Assembly (NCBI GenBank): GCA_030704615.1
Contig: CM060732.1
Location: 41,771,053-41,835,052, forward strand
Direction: 5' to 3'
Origin: Takakia lepidozioides
Taxonomy: Eukaryota > Streptophyta > Takakiopsida > Takakiales > Takakiaceae
Length of the DNA: 64,000 nucleotides
The position numbers and the translations under genes are program-made. The notes beneath the pieces are model-generated. The model was not told where the DNA came from and did no database searches. It saw only the letters and a list, made by a program, of their open reading frames with translations. Shown piece after piece: positions 22,880 to 34,916 of the stretch (positions are counted from its first letter, which is position 1; the number at the start of each line of letters is the position of its first letter).

Positions 22880-24210
22880 TAAGGTTTGGGGTGTAACTTG
22901 ATATATTAAGTGCAATACAGTCCAAATTTGTGGTGACTCGGAGAAGGGTTTAGGGTAGAAAGAGATAAATAAATATGGAAAACTCACCTCCGTTGAATGT
23001 AAAAATGTAAGGGGAATTTGATATCCATGTAATCATTCTATCATACGTTATGCAACAAAATTAAAGAAAACATTAAAAGAGAATGATACAAATTTGACAA
23101 GAGGTAACGTGGTAGTACAATAAGGTTTAGAGTTTTAAGTAGGGTACTACACTAAGGTTTTTGGTATATGCTAAGAGTAATGGTTTTGGATGTTAAGGGT
23201 CACGCTTAAGCTTAGGGTAAAGGGAAAGGTAAGGGTTTAGGGTTTGGATTTAGGGTAGAAAGAGACAAACAAATATGGAAGACTCATACATGGTAGTACA
23301 ATAACTTGGTTTGGAGTGTAAGTAGGGTAGTACACTAACTTGGTTTTTGGTATATGATAAGAGTAATAATGGTTTAGGGTAGTAAGTGTCAGGCTTAAGC
23401 TTAGGGTAAAGATTAAGGGAAGGGTAAAGGGAAAGATAAGGGTTTAGGTTTGGATTTAGGATAAAAATGGACAAACAAATATGGAAGACTCACACATGGT
23501 AGTACAATAACTTGGTTTAGAGTGTAAGTAGGGTAGTACACTAACCTGGTTTTTGGTATATGGTAAGAGTAATGGTTTAGGGTAGTAAGTGTCAGGCTTA
23601 AGCTTAGGGTAAGGATTTATGGTAGTACACAAAGGTTTTTGGTATATGGTAAGAGTAATGGTTTAGGGTACTAAGGGTTCGGCTTAAGCCTATGGAAGGG
23701 TTAAGGGAAGCGTAAAGCAAAGGGTAAGGGTTTAGGGGTGATGATAAAGGTATAAATGGACAAACAAATATGGAAGACTCGCACTCACTAGATCTTGGTG
23801 TGTATAATTATGGTAAAAAAAATGAAAATATAAAAATGGATAAACAAATATTATGGAAGAGTCATTGAGACGGACAAGTATTTAAATTAACGACTCATCG
23901 TTGGAACCTGGTCTTAAGATACATAGAAAGCACACTAGTATATAAACTTGGTATTAAGTGCATGTGAATCCAAAACAAACGAGAACAGTAGCGCAAAAAA
24001 GAAGGGAGAAGAAATATGGATTATCATAAGGTCCATAACCATTATTGGTTATGGTATGGATAGTACAATCCAATTTGCAAAAAGAATGGTAAGGGTTTAG
24101 GGATAAATGCTTAAGGGTCTTTTAGGGTTACTAAAGGGTTTTACTAGGATAAGGGTTTACTAAGGTAGGGGTTTTGGTTTAAGATAGAAATGGACAAACA
24201 AACATGGAAG
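22880..24210. repeat. Telomere-like tandem repeat (degenerate satellite)
   Basis: Unit-like blocks of roughly 200-250 bp recur near 22960, 23260, 23470, 23750 and 24190, each with GACAAACAAATATGGAAGAC or a variant. Between them lie GTAGTACAATAACTTGGTTT, GGTTTTTGGTATATG and GTTTAGGGTAGTAAG phrases. Runs such as GGGTTTAGGGTTTGGATTTAGGG near 23230-23256 resemble the plant telomere repeat TTTAGGG, and GGTTTAGGGT recurs throughout. This fits an interstitial telomere-related satellite that has decayed. No genes are seen inside. Confidence 0.75.
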
Positions 24211-24769
24211 ACCATTTGTTGCTAGACATAGACTCGCTTAGAGGTCCAGGAAAAGGAAGAGAACATGATAGGTATAAGTTAAGGAGTGGCAAATTGAAAA
24301 GTATGGCAATAATGATAGGGTAAGGGTCATCTTAGTGGGGTACCTCAATTTGAGACTTGGCTTGACTCAAGTGCAAACACTAAGAGACGGACTGGAATTG
24401 GCGCAATGACGAGACATTGGAAAAAAACATTAGACCGGATTGGAAAAGAAAGACTCTAGGGGTTGTGCCAGCATTTTTTTTCTTGGGGTGCACTGTCTGT
24501 TTTGTAAGCCAGAATCCCCCACACGAATATTTGTAAATGAACAAAATGTACAGCAATGCAGAGTCCAGCCCGTCCCAAAAAAATAAAAATAAAACGTCCA
24601 CTGCCCACTCGAGGTTCACTGCGACAGAAAAAGAACACAAGAAGGATATCCCAACGCAAACACGAAGGGAAAAAAACGTAAAGAATTTTTTTAATCTTAA
24701 AACGAAGGACCGGAAATTACCTCAACATTTAGTCCATGGACGGAAAGTGGTTCGCAAGAAGGCAACCTT
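24211..24769. other. Intergenic region, no gene seen
   Basis: No coding signature beyond short open frames. It lies between the satellite and the 3' end of the decayed gene on the minus strand. Confidence 0.4.
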
Positions 24770-27700
24770 CAGGTATCTGGCTGAAGGTTAACCTCCTCCA
24801 AATTCGCGCGCGCCTTCACTGCTTCCACTGTTGTAATTTTCTTAGTGCTATTTCTTGTCGTATTTTTTCGTGGTGGCATTGTCCACACAACATTGTTCAC
24901 GTGGATCCATTGAGCAGGATCTAACCGGTTGTACTCCCAAACTTTGACCAGCAATCCCTGTACCTCTCCAAGTCTAAGGGGTTACCTCCTTTCTTCGGTC
25001 TCCACCACTCTACCTTCACTTCCTTAAAATTAGGATCCTTCATTTATCAGTTGACATATGAAATTGCCATTCCCATCCAGACCGGGCACGTCGTTGGGTC
25101 ATGAGGGCGAACGAGCACAAAAAACTTTTTCTCCATATGAACGGATCAAGGGTATCCTTGGACGCTCGCACCTACGGCCACAGTAAGGTTCTGGAACTTC
25201 ATCCTCATCTTCCATATCTTCCACTATCTATGGCTGGGTGTCACATCTCCGATGGTTTGAGGACCAATTTATTTTCGGCCAGAATCCCTCAAGAAGCTGA
25301 ATACGATCCGGAATTTCCTGCATTGGCTTATCAAGTTTGGCGAGAATATTTCCCCAGTATTGGTCGTATTGTTCCATTGCACCCCGGTAATGATCGTCAA
25401 ACAACATTCATTTAGTCCAAAAATCTCTGTATTTCTTAATATCATTTTTTATGAAGGATTGTTTTTCGGGGGAGTCGTCTCTGACTCCCAATATCGGTCT
25501 TCTTGGAATGACATCTGGGTCTCCTTCAGGGAGATTTGGAGTTCCATCAGGGTTGGACTTCCACATCTTAACGCTGGAGTTTGTAGGAAGCCACTCCGAA
25601 TCAGTAGCTGACTTCTTGTACTTCATAACGGGCCAACCATCCGCATCCTTAAAAAACCGAAAGACGTGCATATCTGAGATCTCGACCAAAGCCTCATTTC
25701 CATCAAGAATACAACCCTTAACAAACTTCTTGAAGTCGGGAATTTCCTGATTATTTTGAGGAATGACTGGTCTTGGGAGATCGTGAATGACTGTCACGGA
25801 TATAGTCCGGAGGAACTTATCAGGAGTAAATACCAAAAATTACCAAGTTACCATATTATCAAAAGTTACCGTGATCTACCATGATTTATCATAAGTTATC
25901 ATTAGTTACAAGTTACTGGAAATTTACCAAATTACCGAGAGTAACTTGGGAAATTGCTCAGGAAGCTTCATGTGGAGATTTCTCCATCAAGATACCTCCT
26001 TTGTTTCAGGAAACTTCTCCATCAAGAAACCTCCTTTGGGGAAGCCTCTTAGGGAACCTCCTACTAGCCAGTATATATAGGAGGCGAGACTGGACACTCT
26101 TCAGTCTCACCAATACCAGTTCAAGCTACTCTTGTTTCTAGTTCCCAGTACTCTAGCCCAATTTCCAATCCAGTTTCCAGCATTCTAGTATTCAAGTCGT
26201 GTTCCAATATCTTGTATTCTTGTTCATTGTTATAAAGATCGTCTTGATTCCTTATTTACTCATCAAGCATTCGGCCATGCTGACCTTGACTTCTTGTCTA
26301 GTCTTGTACCTCTAGTCTGATCTCTTGTTTGTGTTCAGTCATGCTCTCGTCCTTGATAGTGACCTCATCAAATCCGGAAGAATATAGGTGTTGCGTTCCT
26401 TTAGCTTCTTCGAAAGATAGCTAAAAAATCCGTCAATATCCTCATGGGTGTGCCCGACCATGAGAAAACCAAGCTGGATCTCTTCAAAGACATCTTGGCA
26501 GTGAGGAGGGATAGGAAAACAAACATCAATCCTCCATCTGCATTGAGGAGTTGTCGTTTCAGGAAATGGTCGAAACGTCATTTCACAACCTCCAAACATC
26601 TCGATTTACCTTCAGTGTCAAAAATGTTCATGGATTCCCGACATGTCGGCTTTTCCAGTTGGCACAGGCACCGAGCCAACGACCCAATTGTGAATTGTCC
26701 TTCCAGAACTCAAGAGAAAATTGAGTGTAAGCCCCATCACCGTGTCCGTGCGTAACCATTCATGTCAATGAAACAGACAACTGACCCAATCCCGAGACCA
26801 TCTTGTTCGTCGTCTGTAGCCTCGGAATAGCTGTTTTCCTATGATTTATCTTATCGTGAATAATACACAGGAATTCCTCATGAATCATAACGGACTCATT
26901 CCTCCAGCTATGGTACATCCTTCTGCATAAGTCTTGATGCCTCAAGTGTAAATCAAGCGTCCGCTTATGTGCGACATGTTCGGAACTCCTCTTAATAGAC
27001 TTCTTGATCAAATCCTTCAACATCTTGCATTCTGTGCACTTAACAAAAGTGCTTCCGGTTTTCCGAACCTCCACATTTGGAAATATTTGATTCCGTATAC
27101 GACTTACAGTGGGCTGCGAGACTCATTTCAAACCGAGAAGTGTGTTCATCTGCACCCCAACTCCCCAATAATGTCAACGTCCACTAGGTATGATGGCATC
27201 AACACGAATAAAATCAGCCACAGTATTTTGAAAAAATAAAAGATGACAACGAATAAAAGTCGCATCGTTGGACTCCTCTCGAATTCTCTTCCAGTTCATT
27301 TCGAGTGGCAAAACTCTCAAAGTATCCCGACGTCCCTCTACAATGCAACGTGTTTTGTGAGGCATAAGGTCAGTATTGGCATTGATAATGGATATAATGT
27401 TCCCCTCTGCCTGGAGTGTCCCTGGTCGGGGCCGCTTGACGCCATGATTTCCGTGGAAAGATGACAAACAGCCCTCTTTACTAAGCTTTTTGTACTCTAT
27501 GTAATGTTGACCTTCTAATTCTGTGTATTATCCACCATGCTTTCTCACAAACATCAATACCTTCTATCGTAACATATGACCTGCGCGATGCCCCTTCCAT
27601 GATGTGAAGTCGTTTTGAAACATTCAATCCAAGTTCTCTCCTCTCATCGAATGACGAACCCCAAAATGCAGTACAAATTGCCAAGGTTTTTCTCCAATCA

Positions 27701-28466
27701 AAATACTGTAGCATTGAAGCTTGCAGCAAGGTTTGCTGCTCACCGACCTCACTGCCTCTAAAGTAAGATTTTTCTTGCACTTTTTTGAGTCCTCCAAATT
27801 GGATGGTTTCGTCTTCATACTAAAATACCTGTATGTTGTTTTTTTCACGCCTGTACCATGGTCGTCATTCTCCATGTCACTGTATGATCGCAGGAAATTT
27901 TCGAGATCGACGGAGAGTATCCGGCCATTTTCAAGAAGTCTTGTTTTTGTTAACGGCCATTTTACAATGGACATCAGAGAACCGGATTTTCCAGAGATTG
28001 TTCTAGTGACCAGAACCCCAACATCGTCCTCTCCGAGTTTGTCATTCAGAATGATTTCGTTAGGAATGCATGCCTGAATTCGGCCTTCGAACAGGGCATT
28101 TCCGTCCTCCCCAAGAAGAAGACACTGCAAGTTTCTCCAACAATCTCTCCCAAGACCTACAGCCGTATCCTCTTCCGTCCTACCGTTGGACGGAATTTCA
28201 TTGCTTTCAATGAATTGTCTTTGATAATCACTATCTTCTGTGATGAAATGACATCCCGGGTTTCTTTGAGATGCTGAATCCACAATTTCATGCCGGTGAA
28301 CATAGGAGACGCCCCACACAATTGGAGTCCCAATCACCTCCTTCAATGTGTCAGCATCCATGTGTCGATAAGGCAGAGGACAGGAGCCGAATGCGTCATC
28401 ACAAAAGATCAGGGTAACTGAAATGTTAAACGAACACAAGTGGGCAAGTTCCTTCCCTAGGGACAT
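24770..28466 (-). pseudogene. Decayed GHTHEDID-motif protein gene (DUF7869-like family)
   Basis: A long minus-strand coding remnant of a large family, common in non-seed plants, whose function I do not know; DUF7869 is my best name for the central domain. Order of pieces: N-terminal part with KLGEDDVGVLVTRTI (28466 to about 27720); a helical block with CCKLQC, then FDERRELGL and CEKAWWIIHRI (about 27760-27500); a segment with RRDTLRVLPLEMNWK (about 27340-27290); KCTECKMLKDL (about 27040-27005); the diagnostic LGFLMVGHTHEDIDGFFSYL (about 26480-26420); then WPVMKYKK (about 25650-25620); a tail with QYDQYWG and finally EVKVEWWRPKKGG near 25020-24970. Several frameshifts and stops separate these pieces, and an insertion of about 0.5 kb splits it at 25840-26338. 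The conserved His/Asp cluster suggests an enzyme or transposase-like fold; that is inference. Confidence 0.75.
25840..26338. mobile_element. Insertion of about 0.5 kb inside the decayed gene
   Basis: Non-coding sequence that interrupts the otherwise collinear remnant between the GHTHEDID block and the DKFLRTISV block. It opens with repeated TTACCA/TTACCG-like phrases and contains CAGTATATATAGGAGG (about 26070-26085), a good TATA element, followed by CT-rich sequence, as in a solo LTR. I could not define terminal repeats or a target duplication, so an intron or a different element type remains possible. Confidence 0.45.
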
Positions 28467-29799
28467 TCAGGCAATTTCCTGATGCAACCACTGACGGAGA
28501 TCCAGGAAGCGACATAAACACCCTTTGGCCTACTTGGAACCCCATGAATTTAGTAACCTCCACTGGGTAGTGGAGGTTCAATAAAATCGGATTACGGGAA
28601 GAACATTAATTGAAGGAAAGAACGTCGTGCCACCAAAAAGAAAAGTTGAAGTAGAACTTTTTCGACGGTTTTGAATGAGAAAAACCATATGGTTTGAAAA
28701 AGTATAGTCAATTTTGGATCTATCCCGAGACTGATGAAAGACAATTGGAATTGAAGTGGAGTATGAGGGCGGAGTATAAAACAATGTGACTATATCTATC
28801 TGAACTATCAGAAGAAGTCAGAAATGCCAACCTCTACTGGACAGTGGAGGTTGGATGATATCACTACAATACAAGCTGGGCTTTTCGACTCTGTATTTGA
28901 CTCATTTTTTAGTCATTTGCGACATTTTTACTCCCACCCTCCATAGTAAAAAATGCGTGACAAATGTCAAGTCGTTTCAGTCAAGCAGTCGAATCCAGAT
29001 GCCAGGTTCTGACAGTAAAACCTAGGGGGTGACGTGTAGGCAGCACAGTATGACGTGGATGCGACGTGGCTATGACGTGGCTATGATGTGTAGTAAAGTG
29101 GTTTAACTGAATTATAAGGTGGATGCATGACGTGTAGTGAGTGGCTTAAGGGCAGACTGACGTGGATGCATGACCTGTAGTAAAGTGATTTAACTGAAGT
29201 GGCACATGTTGGCTATGTTCCATGATGTTTAGTATACGGTTTGACTGTATATATCAGTGATAGTGAGTTTGCTTGACTTTGTATATTGTAATATTCTACT
29301 GTGAAGCAGTAAAAGAGGACACATTTTAGTAAATATGTTTCACTCTGGAGGTGTATATACATATATACATATAAATATAATAATACACACACATATATAT
29401 ATATATGAATTGGGAGGCTTTTTATTTAATATTTGGTTTTTTTATTACTGTTATTTCGTTTTTTTCATTTACTTTTAGTTCATATCTGTACGTATGTGAA
29501 TTAGTGGATATTGTATTTAAGTTTTTTGATTCGCTACACTGCATTGAAAATATATTACAAATACAACAAAACATAGAATACAAATACAGGTTGGAACCAA
29601 AAACATTTGGATGGCTCAAAACTGGTTTTATATCAAGAGTGATTTGCAAAACAAGTTTTGGCCACATTCTACAAATGACCAACATGAGGGCCATGTTGCC
29701 ATATCCATAGATCACTGCCCAACTGAAGTCATTGAGTAAGGATAATCTGCTGTGCAACTAGGTCCAGCACTATCGTGGACATGTCAAGAGAACATCAGC
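28467..29799. other. Non-coding region with palindromes and simple repeats
   Basis: Two similar hairpin-forming palindromes occur: AACCTCCACTG..AGTGGAGGTT (about 28555-28578) and CCAACCTCTACTG..AGTGGAGGTTGG (about 28830-28854); they may be the ends of a small foldback element. Around 29025-29210 short GACGTGGATGC / GTAGTAAAGTG phrases repeat. At 29348-29405 there is a TA/TATACA microsatellite. No gene is seen. Confidence 0.5.
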
Positions 29800-30720
29800 A
29801 ATCATTTTGAGAATAAATTCAGGTAGTTCCAGAGAATGGTGGTGCCAGCTACCTTGTCACCCAAAGTGACATCCACTTCCAGGGCTGCCTTGAAATACAT
29901 ATCCACCAAGGCAGTGTTTAGAGTGACAACTGCAGCTTTGACGATGTCATCATGGACCTTTGTGCCCTTTTGATGGCTGCCAGGCTCACATTTGACGTAG
30001 ATGTACACCAGGGGAATGTTCAGAATGACATCTGGTACAATTCCAGCTTGGATAATGTCACCATAAACCTCTTTGCCCCTTCCCAGGGCTGCTAGGCTCG
30101 CATATGCATATTACAAAAACAAATGAACATGACGGCCTGGTCTGGCTTCATCCCTTCCCACATCATTTGCTCTTATGTTTCCAAAGCCTTAATCCCATAC
30201 CCATGCTGCACATACCTTGCAATCATGGCACTCCAAAATACCACAACTCGTTCAGCCATATTGTCAAACTCTCCCTTCACATCAGGTTTGCTGCACCCAC
30301 ATTTGGCATACATGTCCACCAGGCAGAGTTCAGAATGACAATTTCCCCTTTAACGATCGGCATAAGCAAGGGGAAGGAGACAGCAGAGCTGCTGCTCTCT
30401 CCCAGCGCCAAAAAAACCAAAAGAAAAAAAAATGGAGGGGCTGAGAGAGCCACCATGGCTGTGAAGTACCAGTATGCTGCAACGTGATGTGGTTGGGCTT
30501 CACCCCTTCCCCCATCAATATTTGATCATAGGTCTCCAAAGCCTCCATACCATGTCCCTGCTGTGCATACCCTGCAAGCATCACCCATTCACAATCTCCA
30601 AAGCCTCCCTGCCAACCCTGTATATAAACAAAGTACACATAAGTTCCTTGCTTTGCATCCTCAATGCACCCACATTGGGCATACATGTCCACCAGGGCAT
30701 ACATGTCAACTTATCACACT
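29800..30720 (-). pseudogene. PPR gene fragments, heavily decayed
   Basis: Minus-strand pieces resemble the repeats of the PPR-DYW pseudogene at 6.3-8.25 kb: LVDMYAQCGCIEDAK near 30695-30650, MLAGYAQQGHGMEALETYDQ near 30580-30525, and more diverged repeats down to 29880 (NTALVDMY). The plus strand shows the mirrored phrases. No frame stays open for more than one or two repeats. It is probably a degraded relative of the same gene family. Confidence 0.75.
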
Positions 30721-31389
30721 AGTTCCTATGGTCAATTGCATCTGCTACTCTTTGTAATCCAACAAGCATTCACCTTTTTGCCTCGATTGTCCCGCCATTG
30801 CCTGGGGTCAGAAAAGTATCAGATATCAACATGAAAATTTAGGGCCAATTCTGATAAGAGGGAAAAACAGGGTGAAATCTGTTGAAGAAGGTACCTTCAT
30901 TAGCAGTGCCTGATTTTATCAATTGAGCCGCTGGTGCTGTGGCTTCCAGTTCACCATCTACCCATGCAGGTTTCGTGTAGCTATCCTTCCACAGGGAATC
31001 ATAGGTAATCTGGAGCTTGAAATTCGGCCCTCTTGATGAATCTGGACCCACACTCTATCCCTGCTCCTTCAGCTATCCAGACCTCTGCACAAATCATGCA
31101 CACATCCTAGCCTTGCTGCAGCTAGCAGCTGAAGCAGCTGACACTGACGCCCTAACCCTACCTACAGTAACATGTCAAAATCACTCCAAAACCACCATAG
31201 ATCCACCAACGAGCTTCTCCTAATCTATGTTATCTGTTTTTGGATACTTTCCTGCTGCCACATCGGCAGTAACTTGTCAAAGTCACTCCTAACCACCACA
31301 GATCCACCCAACGAGCTAACTTACAGAATTCAATATGCATCTCAGGGCCGAGTCTGATGAGAGGGTAAAACAGGCAGAAATAGGTTGAA
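30721..31389. other. Intergenic/intronic DNA, no recognised gene
   Basis: An open minus-strand stretch at about 31045-30893 ends at a plausible donor (GGTACCTTC), but I recognise no family. The phrase AGAGGG.AAAACAGG...GAAGAAGGT.CC occurs here at about 30855-30895 and 31355-31400, and again near 31797-31833. Confidence 0.35.
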
Positions 31390-31720
31390 GAAGGTGCCCT
31401 CACCACATTGTCAACCTTGACCTAGTGTCATGACCCATGGAGGATTTGACAGACCATCAACCCAAAGATCCTCTTGTGTGTGCTGCTTGTGTCCATCGTC
31501 AGGAACTGTCGGATTGGTTTGTGAGAACAACCACGGTGCAGCTGAGCAGAGATTGAAACACAGCCTGCTAAGACCAAGCTCTCTCCCAAGAACCTTGTAA
31601 ACATCAGGAAGAATACCAAATCATGGTACTAACAGGAGCCAACAGCCCACATTTACATGATGGACAAACTTCTTCACATCGTACATTAAGAAAAAGCCAC
31701 ACCTTGCGATTGCGGTTGTC
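31390..31720. repeat. Segmental duplicate, copy 1 of 2
   Basis: About 330 bp that matches 33555-33880 in the same orientation. Shared phrases include GTGTCATGACCCAT, CTTGTGTGTGCTGCTTGTGTC, AACATCAGGAAGAATACC, CCAAATCATGGTACTAA and ACACCTTGCGATTGCGGTTG. Differences include a few indels. It lies downstream of the second FSH exon on the minus strand. Confidence 0.85.
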
Positions 31721-31855
31721 GCACCATCGTGAAGGATCTTTACAAAATTCATGCCTGCTCTGCTCCGTGCTGCAAATTCAGGGCCGAGTCTGATGAGCGG
31801 GCAAAACAGGCTGAAAAACGTCGAAGAAGGTGCCTTATGTCATTGAGAAACATAC

Positions 31856-33108
31856 CTTCTCTTGAAGGCCTGCAAGAGCTGCGGACAGGACTGCCCCCTA
31901 CACATCAATAGACAACCCGTATTGTCAGTAACACGACGACCTTGGAACAGAGTTTAACTTGACATCCTGGGTAGGCCATTGCACCCCTCTACGACCAGGG
32001 CGATTGAGTTCATCAGAGTCAAGGGTAATAAAGAGAAGTGAAATATTATCTGATAGACCTGATTATCTCCTGCATCCTTTTCTACAGCTACACATCAACA
32101 ATGTACATTATGTATGTTGTATAAAGACACTTTGTGCTAATGTTCTTCAGCTCCCAAATTTCTTACGCTCTCTCAAACTTAACTCCTGCCCATTTTGTGA
32201 GTGAAATCAGGTAAGTATCTCCCCCACATAGTATGCCTCAAAGCAGGTTAGTCAATGAGCCAAATCTGTGGCCTACTTGCAGCACAGTGAATCTACTTTG
32301 TTTCACACAAGCAACTGTGAGAAGCATGATATTCCCAAAACAGGGGGCCTCAAGGACCCCCAGACATGAAATTTTGGATCAAAAAACAGCAAACGTTGCA
32401 TAGAGACAAAACAGCTCGTGGCAATGGTGGGGCACTGCAAGTGTTTCATCTTTGGCAGAGGTTGGGTGTATTTTGGTGTGGGTTCCCTTCAAGTCCTCAT
32501 TGGCTAATTGTGGTAATCTCCTACTTGATAGATCTAGTGGTTGAAGAGAAGGAACAAGTGAGATCTGCTTGATCCCTCTCTAGACCTGTATTTCTCCTTT
32601 CAACTAGCACATTCTACCTTCTCTCTCTCCTTCTCTCTCTCACACACAATGTGCGCGCATCTATGGCCACAAGGCTACTGCAAACAATGTCTTATCAGTA
32701 CACTCTCTCATGATAAAGTTCATTATCCACCTCATTCTTGCCAACTACAAGACCACCTGCCATAGCTTTTGGCAACAACCCATAAAACAGTCACCACCAG
32801 TCTGCCAGGCAGGGCATCCATCTCAAATATTTCCAAGTTAGATTGTCAACCAACATTGAGGACTCCCAACTGTTGGGACCTATGGCTGCAAGGTTACAAC
32901 GTCCATGTAAAGGTAAATGAATTACACTCATGGGTAAGTCCCTGCCATCTAATATATGGCAAAGGGACTTTGTAAAGAAGGTAGAAAAGATGGAAGGAGT
33001 GATTACCTGAGAGAAACCAACAAGGCCATCAAAGGGCCCATGCATCTTCATGTAGTCAGATATGAAAGAGATAGTCTCCTCGACACCTTGAAATTCTGTG
33101 AATTCCTG
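31856..33108 (-). pseudogene. Two exons of an FSH-type serine hydrolase (partial gene)
   Basis: Exon A (33108-33007, minus) encodes EFTEFQGVEETISF followed by GPFDGLVGFSQ and ends at a GTAATC donor. Exon B (31897-31856) follows a GATGTGTAG acceptor and encodes GAVLSAALAGLQEK, ending at a GTATGT donor. Joined they form the nucleophile elbow GFSQGA of the FSH1/serine-hydrolase family, an alpha/beta hydrolase fold, with the intron between Q and G. Exon B is phase-compatible with exon A. I could not find the N-terminal LHG exon, the region before the elbow, or the C-terminal exons with the catalytic Asp and His. The locus may be a fragment, or have long introns whose exons I missed. Both exons look undamaged. 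Confidence 0.7.
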
Positions 33109-33554
33109 CTTGCAAAATATTCTCAGTGTAAAAAATAATGCACTCACACAGATCCAGTCCAGATTGATTTTACACTAGCCCACAGTTGGGGTTCGGGGAA
33201 CTGTCTCACCCACCCTGCATAACCCTGGCTTCAGCTACATTCATATGCCATCATTGATAAGGAAATCAGAACATGTACATGGCTTACTACCAATTTTCAG
33301 ACCTTCCAAACACCCTCCAGTGGGAACTTCGACCCGCATGTGGATGGTTGTAGAGCTTTCTCAAGTGGTGTGAAAATATGCAATGGCATGGTACCCTTAC
33401 CAGTGATTTTCTAAGAACTCCTTCCTCCACAACAGAGGTAATTTAACAGGGCCCAGAACGAGTTATGTGACTATCGCTAGCAAAGAGCTTGCCATGAAGA
33501 ACACGTCAATGCAAACTTTGAATATTGTCTTGAGCAAATGGCGCTCGTAAGAGA

Positions 33555-33880
33555 GACACACCACATTGTCCTCGACCTTGTGTCATGACCCATCGAGGAT
33601 TTGACTGACCACCTCTTGTGTGTGCTGCTTGTGTCTGTAGTCAGGTAATGTCGGATTGGTCTGCGAGAGGATTGGTCTGCGAGAACCACCACGATGCAGC
33701 TGAGCGGGCGGAGATTGAAACACGGCCTGCTAAGACCAAGCCGACTCTCCCAAGAACGTTGTAAACATCAGGAAGAATACCAAATCATGGTACTAAGAGC
33801 CCACATTTGCAGGATGGACAAACATGTTCACATCGTACATTAAGAAAAGCCACACCTTGCGATTGCGGTTGTCCACCCAA
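33555..33880. repeat. Segmental duplicate, copy 2 of 2
   Basis: Matches 31390-31720 along most of its length in the same orientation, including the ACACCTTGCGATTGCGGTTG end. It lies upstream (minus sense) of FSH exon A, so the two copies bracket both FSH exons. Confidence 0.85.
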
Positions 33881-33884
33881 GCTA

Positions 33885-34916
33885 TTGCATATCCTGCAGA
33901 TCCTCCCACGCAAACACAACAAAACAATCAAGTCCCATAACTTACTCATCGCTGAACGCAATCCCGCAACCCTAAATCCATTTTGAATTATTTGGATGAA
34001 TGTATCGTAGATGGATGGATTTTGGGTTTTCCATCAATCTATCCATCCATCCATTTAATTTTTCGTTCATCCAATAGTTGCCAGCAAGGCGTTTGCTTTA
34101 TCGTTCATCCATACGTTCATCCAGTGCACACAAATTATATTTCATACGTTCATCCAACAGCTGCCAGCAAGGCGTTTGTTTATCATTCGTTCAGATAATT
34201 CAGTTGTTCTGTTTCACTAACCTTTCATACGTTCATCCAATAGCTGCCAACAAGGCGTTTGTTTATCATTCGGCCTCACCTATCACAGAGATAAGCGCTT
34301 GTATTTTAGCTTTGACCCCCATGATCCCTTGATCCCCCGATCCCCGACTGTAAAGTCTGCTCCCCCGTTTATCTATTCCAATTATGATCTTCACAATGAC
34401 AGACTGTTGGAGAGGCAAAGCATGCACTTACTCAAAAGATGCACGTAGCGTCCCAAATCAATGTGCTCCCGTCTAAACAATAGATCCTCCCAGGCCCGCA
34501 CTGCACGTCCCTTTGGCATCGTTGCCCTTGCACCACAAAACTAGGAAGTGGGCAGTTTCTGTTGCTGCAAATTCATGAAACGTTCGGGCACGTACCATGC
34601 GAAGAAATGCTCGGCAGGAGTCGACGATCTGCATTTTGTCCTGCATTGTACCATATCTAAGCTGACCCTCTGCCAGGAGCACTTCTTTCAACATAGTCTC
34701 CTGATTCTGAAAATTCCCAAACGTCTGCCATCATCCATGCAAGAAGAGTCCAAATCCATGGTAGGGCAGTTTGTGAGCAGTCTGCGGTGCAAAAAGCATC
34801 ATGATATGACTGGGGCAAATGTCGTGTCTTAGATCGGCCAAAGGATACAAGTGTGAAACAGGGGGTCGAGGGTCCATGGTAGAAAAAACTTGGAGGAGAA
34901 CAGGGACCGGAGGCAG
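33885..34916. other. Flanking DNA with short repeated phrases
   Basis: Around 34020-34290 the phrase CATACGTTCATCCA and GCCAGCAAGGCGTTTG recur three times, a local imperfect repeat. Near 34320-34360 GATCCC/CCCCCGATCC phrases resemble the G-rich repeats at 43.7-45.8 kb on the opposite strand. A possible minus-strand exon with splice-like ends lies at about 34694-34582 but matches no family I know. Confidence 0.4.

Noticed and set aside
27721-28077. Plus-strand frame of 118 residues.
   Set aside because: It mirrors the minus-strand GHTHEDID-family remnant, which has clear family motifs; the plus-strand frame has none.
30839-31051. Open minus-strand stretch ending at a GGTACC donor, possibly an exon of the FSH gene.
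   Set aside because: The peptide (SLWKDSYTKPAWVDGELEAT) does not match the C-terminal part of FSH hydrolases, and I recognise no other family; left unannotated as a gene.
34473-34694. Minus-strand exon-like stretch (KEVLLAEGQLRYGTMQDKMQ) with an upstream TTTTCAG and a downstream GTACGT.
   Set aside because: Splice-like ends are suggestive, but it lies beyond the stop of the C2HC gene, matches no family and has no clear partner exons.
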